Assembly: GCF_003573695.1 (NCBI RefSeq)
Contig: NC_039365.1
Location: forward strand, 129,791,466 to 129,855,465
Origin: Papaver somniferum
Taxonomy: Eukaryota; Streptophyta; Magnoliopsida; Ranunculales; Papaveraceae
Direction of reading: 5' to 3'
Length of the DNA: 64,000 bases
Made by a program: the position numbers and the translations under genes. Below are positions 56,494 to 64,000 of this stretch, piece after piece. The notes beneath the pieces are model-generated. The model ran no database searches. It saw only the letters and a program-made list of their open reading frames with translations, and was not told the DNA's origin. How positions within the stretch are numbered: position 1 is the stretch's first letter; each line of letters starts with the position of its first letter.

Positions 56494-59003
56494 TGATAGG
56501 TGCAATATTTACACTAGTTAGGTACTCAAATGCTTTGCTTTCTTGGTAGTTTTGTATCATTATGCTTTGATTTTGTTTGCTTTTGAGTTTCTTAGGTGTT
56601 TGAGATCATCTTAACCAAAAGGAAGTGGAACTCGTTCAAAGTCAGGATTTTTTCACACCACCTTGAAGAGGACGAAAAGACGAAGGCAATGGCGAAAGAA
56701 TGGAGTCAATCCGACCTCGTATGAAGAAGATATGAGCATTTGAAGCAAGTCAAAGTTGCAAAAGGGTGAAAGCACAGAATTGCTATTGGCACCCTAATCA
56801 TACGTTAAGGGGCAGACATGCTTCAAATGAAATTTGCACTGTCAGTCTTCTAGGACTGACAGCTTGATGAGAATTGAGATGCAGTGGAGCTGTTGATTGC
56901 GATAAACAGCATGGCAGTGTTAAAGCTCGTAATGATTGAAAAGTGATGACAGGTTCGATAATGAAGATTGGAAGGGTGCTGGATCGAGATGATGTTGCTG
57001 CTGCCGGCGATGATAGTCGTGGGTTTTGAGCAGCTGCCGAAGCGCCAATATCGGCAGTAATGAAAGGGATAGAAAGTGGTGATGACGATCAGAATATGGA
57101 GTTGGCAGAGAAGCTCTAGAATATCAGGAAGGAGTTGATTGGGTTTTGTTGAATCTATGGTTAAGAAGGTCGAGGCAGTGATGAACGGAGCTGTAGTGTT
57201 GCTGCCATTATTGGCAATGGAGAAGAACCCGATATGGGAGAGCACCATTAATGGCATTAATGAAGATGAGAGCTCGGGTAGAGAAGATGGAGTTTGTTGC
57301 GCTGTGATGAGTGATCGGAGATTTTCCTTTGCTGATGGAGTTTCTACCATTGATGGAAGATGATATGGGTTTGTCTCGAAAGAGAGTTTGGCAGTGATGT
57401 TGGCTGCTGTAATGATGGTATCATGGAGTAGCTGCCATTATCGATGGCTGTGACTGGTGAACTGTTGATGGTTGAACAGGGAGACGAGAACAAGAAGAGA
57501 GTTGTTGCTACTCGAGCTGTGACCAATTGCAGTGACGACAAGGAGTCCGGTGGCAGTTCAATGGTGTTGGGTCTATCGAGCTTCGCTTGAGCTGATGGAA
57601 GCAATGGCAAGAGAATTGTGTTGTTGATTATCGATGGGTGCAAAGCTGAGGTGCAGAGAAGAACTGAAGTAGAATACGAATAGGATTTACTCACGGAGTG
57701 CCTGGTATACGAGGTTACTGCCGTAAAAGAGAAAGAAAGGGAAAAGTTAGGGAGTTTCAAAACTCACTGAGGGACAAGCCATCGAGAGAAGTCCGAGGGG
57801 AATAGAGGGAGAAATATTTTTCACGGAGGGTTTGGTAACCGTGAGTTGCTGCTGGATTTGAAAGAAAATTCACGGAGGTACTCGCGTCCGAGACCAAGAG
57901 GAGCTGAACAATAGTTTGTCAGTCTTGACAAACCGACAAGCCAAAAAGTTGAATGGGCTGGACTTAAGCAACGCGTGGCCCATTGGCTGTGACTAACTTG
58001 TATTGATGGCTAGACTTGGCCAGTGGCTTATTTAGGCGAGTTTGAAGGGAGAGTGGAAAAAAATCTGATATCTTTTATCATACTTTTGAAGGAGAGAAAG
58101 AGGAGAGAAAGGGTTTGGCGATTTTGGCGTTTGATCATCACGATTGAACCTAGGGTTTGCTTTCTTTTTTTTTCTTATTATTTTCATGGTTTTTAAAAAA
58201 TCCATGAGTAGCTAAATACTTCATATTGGTTAAGGATGTAGTCGGATATCATGAACATGTCACTAAATTAATTTATTGGCTTTGTTATCTCATTCAAATC
58301 ATTATTGTCTTATTCTACGATTTATTATCGCCACGTATGATTGTATGATTATTTTTTTAGGAGCGCTACTAAATGAGCATGAATACATTTCTAAAGCTAG
58401 GCTAGGGTTTTGAGATACATAATTGTTGATAAACCTCGTCATAAGTAACATATTGTGATTACCAATTGTATTCAAAACCTTTGTGTGATTGCATGTAGAA
58501 GCTTGACCTATGTTAAATAGTTTACTCGTAGTATTTCTATTGCATGGATTGGTCTAATTCATAGAACTTAAGGCTCTTGGAGGATTAAACCTAATAGCAC
58601 ATTACATTAGGTTGTTCGCTGAGTAGTATTCATATATTCATCATTATGGTATGTGATGACATAAGGAATTTGTCGGAGTATGCTCTCGATGGGGTACTTT
58701 AGGACTCGTGATAATGAATGATTCAGTTACAACATTAGTTATTAGTCGAAGTGCATGTATTATGATTGATGATGAACCCTTAACCAGTATTCTCAACTTA
58801 TTGACTCTCTTTAATCATTCTTTGCTATTATTATTAGTTTAATTATTTTAGACTCAAATAAAAAATTCTCCCCCAGGTTACTTAAGTTTTCAATTACGAA
58901 TAACAACCCATATCTCCTTGTGGAACGAATCTGTTCTTATTACTATACTATTGTTTATAATTGTGAAGTGAAAGAACTTAAATTATTTTTGCGTCGGCTG
59001 ACA
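56494..59003 (+). repeat. 3' LTR of H (2.5 kb)
   Basis: TGATAGGTGCAATATTTAC to GGCTGACA. It matches both parts of the 5' LTR with few changes (for example the gtttg site is uninterrupted near 57830). Right of it the sequence is foreign gag, so the original target flank was lost. Confidence 0.82.
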
Positions 59004-59050
59004 ACCGACTAAGATTCACTTAAATTATTTTGAAGTGAAATAACTTAAAG
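59004..59050. other. Deletion junction with filler at the right end of H
   Basis: Between the LTR end and B's gag, the bases at 59013-59050 (TCACTTAAATTATTTTGAAGTGAAATAACTTAAAG-like) resemble a shuffled copy of the end of the LTR (GTGAAGTGAAAGAACTTAAATTATTTTT at 58958-58990). This looks like filler copied during end joining. C's remaining 3' LTR and part of B's gag were lost here. Confidence 0.6.
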
Positions 59051-59539
59051 AAATAGTCTTTCCAAGAGAGAAGAAAGCATTTACTATCTCAGAGAGTTTA
59101 ATATGAAACTCTTCAAAGGTATCATTGTCATCCATTCGAAGGTTTTCGCAATCAGATGTGAGAGTTTGAAGTCAGCTTCCTTTTCTGATGTGTTTCCTTC
59201 GAATACGATCTGAAGATTATTCCAAGCTTCCTGTGAAGTTTGGCATGTGGATACATGATGTTGTATATCGCGGCTTACAACATGTATAATAAAATTCAAA
59301 CCATTTGAATTCTGCTTTGCAAAAGCCTTTTCTTAGCCTGAATAATCCACTAAGCGTTTAAACTCAGTTTCTGAACCTTCTATTTTCGGGTGATTATAAC
59401 CATCGACGACTAATTGCCAAGTATTAAAGTCTCGTGATTGGAGAAAACATCACATAGAAGATTTCCACCATAGATAGTTCGTTCCGTCAAATCTTGGCGG
59501 TACGTTAACTGAAATCAATTCATGTGAACTCGAGTTCAT
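59010..59539 (-). pseudogene. Gag N-terminal part of element B
   Basis: M at 59539 begins a gag start with VPPRFDGTNYLWWK. Two in-frame stops and a frameshift near 59160 interrupt it. Later text (VNAFFSLGKTI) matches the place in gag just before the missing middle. Its other half is at 15987-16760. It belongs to the same gag family as C and E, but is clearly diverged. Confidence 0.75.
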
Positions 59540-59595
59540 TTCTTATAGGTTGGATCACACAAAACACAGATTGTTAAGTCTTTTCGTGTTTGCCT

Positions 59596-59607
59596 GCTCT
59601 GATACCA
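59596..59607 (-). promoter_or_regulatory. Primer-binding site of B
   Basis: On the minus strand, TGGTATCAGAGC, the perfect initiator-Met type, two bases after the LTR end. Confidence 0.78.
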
Positions 59608-59609
59608 AA

Positions 59610-62418
59610 TGAAAAGACGAGGGTACCCAAATACACCACAATATTTTTGTTTTCAACCTATACGTCTTCTTACCGAAAGTGATCGTATATGGACAAAGTC
59701 GAGACAATACAACAAATCGCTATTCACATTTTGTGTGATTGTCTATAGATATGAGATCGAGAAAATACGACTACTAAAATGTGATACTTGATAATAGGTT
59801 CGAACTTAACCAAACTCTATAGGATCACTATCAAGTATAACGGAGTTAACGTTTGTGTATTTTACTTTTAATTATAATAAACAATTATAATTGCGGAAAT
59901 ATAAAAGTAAAAGACACAACAAGATTTTGCTAACGAGGAAAACTTCAAGTGCAGAAAAACCCTGGGACCTAGTCCAGAATTGAATAATCTCATAATTAAG
60001 CCGCTATACAAAATCTAAACCAACTCCATATAGTTGAGACCAAACAACTACCCCTAGTGAACTTAAATTCCTCAGTATCCCTGCGCTTCCGACTTCGAAG
60101 GTCGCGCGCTGTGGTACAATTCCTTTGGATCGTATTCAAATAGTAAAGGAACAACAAATTTGTTTGGTAACAACTCTATTGATTCTTTCAAGATAAAGAT
60201 ATCTCAAGTCATACGCAAAGGCTCTTCCGTTTAATCCAATAAACTCCTTTGCCTGGTTAGATCAATCTATCTAATAACTACAAAAGTAGTTAAGTTTAGA
60301 TTCGCAGTCAATCAAAATAAATCTTAAAGAGATATATTGAGAATGCCGATCTCACGCAACTAATCAATCGAATAAATCCGGTTATAGTTGGATCCCAGCC
60401 GATCAAGGTTTTTGCACACACAAAGATACGAGAACTTATAAGAAATCTTCTTCGTCTTTAAATCTTCTTTAATCTCCAATAAACACCTGCATAACACCAT
60501 TTGAATCTCTTGTGATCAGTCATACACAGAAAGGAGTATGTTAACAATGGATTATCACAAGATTTCTTTAGATCTACAAACAGTTCTAAAGATCTTGTCA
60601 ATACTTTGATCTAGTTTGAGTGAATCTTATACCAGAAGAGAAAATTCTCAAGAATAAACAAACTAGGTGCAATCAAAGTTTCAACAATTGTTAGTCAATC
60701 AGATCAATCGAAAACTAATAACACTGCAATAATCTAGTTTCCCACTAATGGTATTCGTAGAGCTTCTTGATCCCACATAAGTCTTTAAACGAGCGGTCGT
60801 AAGAGATTTCACCTAATTAGGATACTTTCCTCTCCGAATAGACGGCTCCACCAGAAACAACAAGAATTGAAGTTTGCCTGACTCTTAGGATAGTTTGCTA
60901 GAAACGCAAACTTAGGTATTTATAGACCAGGGATGTTTGGGCACCAAGGAATTTCCAAAACCGAAAATATTCTCAAGATATGCAATGAATAGCAAAATTC
61001 GGTTTTCCTAATTCCAATAAATGCTTGTCCAAAATTTCCAAAATCTCTCAATAGAAAATCTCCAATTAGTAAATGCACGTTACTAATTTTCAGTCTCTAG
61101 AGATATCCATTTAATTGCTGGTAATTAAAGCATATAAAACCAAAAACCTTAATTAAAAGATTCTCAATTTATTTCGGCACTGGGTCTCCTTGAGTACTAA
61201 GGAATATCTTTGAACAATAAATGATAAGAGTTACTCTACATGTTCAAAGTATGTTGACATCTTTTCACTGTAAATCCTTATTCATATTTACACGGATTTA
61301 CATTCTTGAAATCGGTTGTACCACACTTCCAAACAAGTTTAGAATTGGTTATTCCAAGATAACTATGTGATTGATTAAATATCAAATCACATACATGGGT
61401 TCAATCGGTTCTACCAATCACTAGGATCGGTTATACCTCAATATGGAAATACTTGTGATCGGTCACACAAGTTACTAGGACCGGTTACATCAGTTACCAG
61501 GACCAGTTACCATATTCCCATGGTATTGCTTGTGATCGGTCACACCAGTTACCAGGGTCGTTACCAGGACCGGTTACCAATTACAAGGATCGATTACACA
61601 ACACTCTGTGATCGGTCACACCAATTACTAGGATCGGTCACACCAATTACAAATATCGATCATACCATCTCATGGTGATTACTTAGGGTCGGTTACACCA
61701 ATTTAATAAAAACTAGTCATACCAAATCATAAGTCAGGTATTTTGATTAGTTATACCAAGATACATAACATAGTTATGATCGGTTCTACCATCTCACACA
61801 TATTGGTAATCCAAAGATTTGCAATGAATAGCCGTACCAATAAGCCTAATGATTTCCCTTCCGATTCATAAAACAAGTTCATGTGTACTTCCTTTAAACG
61901 AATCTAAAACATTGTTTCCTAGGATGAAATTTTCACCATAAACAATTCACATAATCATAATAGTATATACAATATTATGTCGATGTTATATCTGCAAAAT
62001 TCAAAAGATAAGCGTTATACTTCGTAGTCTAATTCCCTAATACTATGATCATACAAATATAACCATGTCACGTCACTAGAGTATTATACAATATGTACAA
62101 TATATACAGATTTGCAGTTATGTTTTCAATATAGCACAACTTGAAAGATACGTTAGGAATGAAACCGTTCAAGTCAATATTACTAACCTTAATAGGAAGG
62201 ATGATATCGTCGTTGTAGTTCGCTTTTTCTTCACATTCTTCAAGTCTTCAGAGTAATACTTGTATGTATCAACATTCCTAGACTTTCTATTCTAACCTAA
62301 ACGAAGTTGACTCTAGTATATAATCAAACGACTTTAGATGAATTTTGACACACTAAAATATGACTACCAAACTTGACATATCAATGTTTGGTGAGTTCAA
62401 CCGAGCTATGCTCTAACA
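59610..62418 (-). repeat. 5' LTR of element B (2.8 kb)
   Basis: On the minus strand it starts TGTTAGAGCATAGCTCGG and ends GTCTTTTCA. TATAAATA is at 60917-60924. It aligns with 10811-13431 over nearly its full length, and the short GGTTACACC repeats are at 61400-61750. Confidence 0.82.
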
Positions 62419-62622
62419 AATTCTTATTTGTTTTCATATCTTGTGGATTTAGTGCACAAACCTTGATCGGCTGGGGTCCAACTAAAATCGGTTTATCTCT
62501 GATAGATGTGATCTATTAATTGCGTGAGATCGACATCGCTTTATAGTTTCACTTTGAGATTTATATTGATTAATTGCGGATCTATAGTTTAATTATTTCG
62601 GTAATCAAAAGATAGATTGATC
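62419..62622 (+). repeat. LTR T, right fragment
   Basis: Begins with aattc (target duplication) and carries CAAACCTTGATCGGCTGGGG and GCGTGAGATCGACAT, matching the 3' half of the family LTR at the position where the left fragment (10149-10810) stopped. Similarity fades near 62622. Confidence 0.72.
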
Positions 62623-64000
62623 TTGGCATTATAAATAGGCCAGAGAACCTTTGCAAGTGCAAGTCTTCATGTGTAGAGGAACCGCATTGCAGTAGAGAGT
62701 GTTCTTGTTCTAGGCTTAGAATGAATAAACTTGTAAGTCCATTGGTTGGACAGGATTTTGTAGTCTTCCTCTTAAGCTAATGAAAGTGAGTTTGTTGGCT
62801 TAGATGTTTGCCTTAGTATTCTGTTGATTCGAAAATACTACCCAAATTCTGTGAAGCATAAGCATGGGATTAACCTTCTTTATAGTATGGATTGCAAGTA
62901 AAGGAAAAGAGAAAACTGAAGTAAGTATTTCGTTGCATAACTTAAATTGGATGTTTGCATAGGTGCAAACTTACAAGGCTGAAATACTAGGGTGATAAGA
63001 TATCAATGAACCAGTGTATCATCTATAATACAAAACAGCATGAGTTTTTGAGCGCCGACGGCCAAATAACATTTTTAGAGACAAATGGGTGATCCGACCA
63101 TCCCAATCTCATCCTAGCAATAGACATCCGACGATCATGGTGTCTGTAACCCTTTTCATTATGAACCTTAATTTATTGATCTTTAATTAATGGATCACAT
63201 AACTCAAGTTATTAATTAATGGATAACATAACTCAATATATTAATTAAAATATTAAATGTAGAAAGAAACAAAAAATGCTTATGCCATATATATTACGGT
63301 TACAAACATGATAGTAAGATAATTTTGGACCGGATTAAATGTAAACTGGCGATTAGGATACTTAACCTTACATTTACTCATTTTGTGTAAGATATTCAGT
63401 GAAAATTATGCATTAACTAGAGGGGGATTTTGTGTTTCCCCCTCAAAATAAATAGCTATTTTGCATTACCCCCTCTATAAATCAATAATAGGTGAAACCC
63501 TCTCTCTGTTATAACAGCCGTGACTGGCCAGTTAATTATGCACATACAATGCACGTGTGTACCATAAATAAATAATTATTTTGGAGCACCCTAAAATGCT
63601 TAAACCTCCACCACCATTTGATACCTTCGTCCCCTTTCCATCACCGACTCATTTGGTTCCCTGCAAGTGTAATCAAAATAATGCAGTAAACCAATACCAA
63701 CACCTCTTCGATTCTCCTTCATTCACTCGCATATTCTTTTCTCTCATGCAAAGCTAAACAAACAAAATTATCCCTGTTTAAAAATATCCTAAATTTTATG
63801 TAACCTAACCCTAACTTCAAAATTGATAAGAAATTGCTAGTGGACTTTTGAAATTAAAATCATGGGTTTAAGTGTATTGATGTTTTAGGTGAAGGGTTTG
63901 AAAGAAGAAAACGAATCAGACGAAGGATTTCAGTAATTTGTATTTTCAAATACGATGAAACCCTAACCTTAAAGATTATGAAAAGAATTTGGAAATTTCG
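62623..64000. other. Unrecognised right flank, no gene seen
   Basis: Contains CATTATAAATAGGCC (62627-62641), an AT-rich 31-bp tandem duplication near 63185-63240 and telomere-like CCTAACCCTAA and AAACCCTAACC words near 63807 and 63959. No ORF longer than 60 codons with known motifs. It may be the edge of host DNA upstream of a gene, or an old unknown repeat. Confidence 0.4.
63420..63444. repeat. Perfect 8-bp inverted repeat (hairpin)
   Basis: GAGGGGGA at 63420-63427 pairs with TCCCCCTC at 63437-63444 around a 9-nt loop. A CCCCCTC word follows at 63470-63476. It could be a hairpin or a chance G/C run; nearby DNA has no gene. Confidence 0.5.

Larger units (their letters stand above)
40624..59003 (+). 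mobile_element. Element H: non-autonomous LTR element (LARD-like) with one ORF
   Basis: The 5' LTR is split by I (40624-41972 and 51749-52921), followed by a tRNA-Asp-type primer site, a 373-codon ORF (53041-54162), noncoding DNA to 56479, a GTGTGGGGGA tract and the 3' LTR (56494-59003). LTRs are about 2.5 kb each and very alike. No gag-pol motifs are seen. The 3' LTR is followed by foreign gag sequence, not by the target, so the right duplication is lost. The ends and primer type recall the Athila or Tat groups. Confidence 0.8.
10811..62418 (-). mobile_element. Element B: gag-only copia-type LTR element, minus strand, containing elements C to I
   Basis: The 5' LTR is at 59610-62418 and the 3' LTR at 10811-13431, both on the minus strand. 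Between them lie an initiator-Met primer site, gag N-terminus (59010-59539), the nested elements, gag C-terminus (15987-16760), a small second ORF, and about 2 kb of noncoding DNA. Flanks aatta and aattc are a near-perfect 5-bp duplication, and T continues across. There is no protease, integrase or RT between gag and the 3' LTR, so it depends on another element. The gag middle (about 150 codons) is deleted. Confidence 0.78.

Noticed and set aside
40624..59003. H with a matched right target duplication
   Set aside because: Left gtacc is not found right of 59003 (accga), and C does not continue there, so the flank was lost.
62623..64000. A host gene at the right end
   Set aside because: No supported ORF, start or splice pattern; only a TATA-like word and telobox-like words.
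1..64000. Naming the species as poppy
   Set aside because: Only a memory-based impression of LTR style; nothing in the window identifies the species.

Overview
This is plant nuclear DNA made almost entirely of LTR retrotransposons inserted inside one another. The evidence is long LTRs with TG...CA ends, 5-bp target-site duplications, initiator-Met-type and tRNA-Asp-type primer sites, copia-type gag with zinc knuckles, gypsy-type gag-protease, plant mobile domain (PMD) proteins and plant splice sites. No intact host gene, rRNA, tRNA gene or CRISPR array was seen. The LTR style recalls a Ranunculales or poppy-like eudicot, but that is only a hunch.

Layout, with letters used below. A (1-10148, +) is the 3' part of a gypsy-like element: decayed gag-protease and integrase tail, then a PMD gene on the opposite strand (2226-6892), polypurine tract and 3' LTR. 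T is an older LTR, seen as 10149-10810 and resuming at 62419-62622. B (10811-62418, minus) is a gag-only copia-type element inserted in T. C (16763 to 40623, +) is a second gag-only copia-type element inserted in B's gag. D (19322-36188, +) is a solo LTR in C's gag. E (21987-35851, +) is a second copy of C's family inserted in D. F (26528 to about 35211, minus) is a truncated relative of A inserted in E. G (27886-30494) is a solo LTR inside F's LTR. H (40624-59003, +) is a non-autonomous element with 2.5-kb LTRs inserted in C's 3' LTR. I (41973-51743, +) sits in H's 5' LTR; it has no gag or pol but carries an antisense PMD gene.

The deepest nesting is T>B>C>D>E>F>G, seven layers. Target duplications are readable for D (gtgga), E (gtttt), G (tggga), I (gtttg) and nearly for B (aatta/aattc). 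The order of insertion follows from the nesting. Two illegitimate deletions blur the picture, at about 35211 and at 59004-59050.

The most notable biology is the antisense PMD gene cassette. In A and I the PMD gene lies between the sense coding or leader region and the 3' LTR, on the opposite strand. It has its own TATA box, a 5'-UTR intron ending at the ATG, and coding introns. Antisense introns would not be removed from the genomic RNA of the element, so they can survive retrotransposition. F carries the same slot with different, shorter cargo. In addition, two separate copia-type families (B; C and E) keep gag with two spaced zinc knuckles plus a small second ORF and lack any pol.

The last 1.4 kb (62623-64000) is not recognised and may be the edge of the nest.
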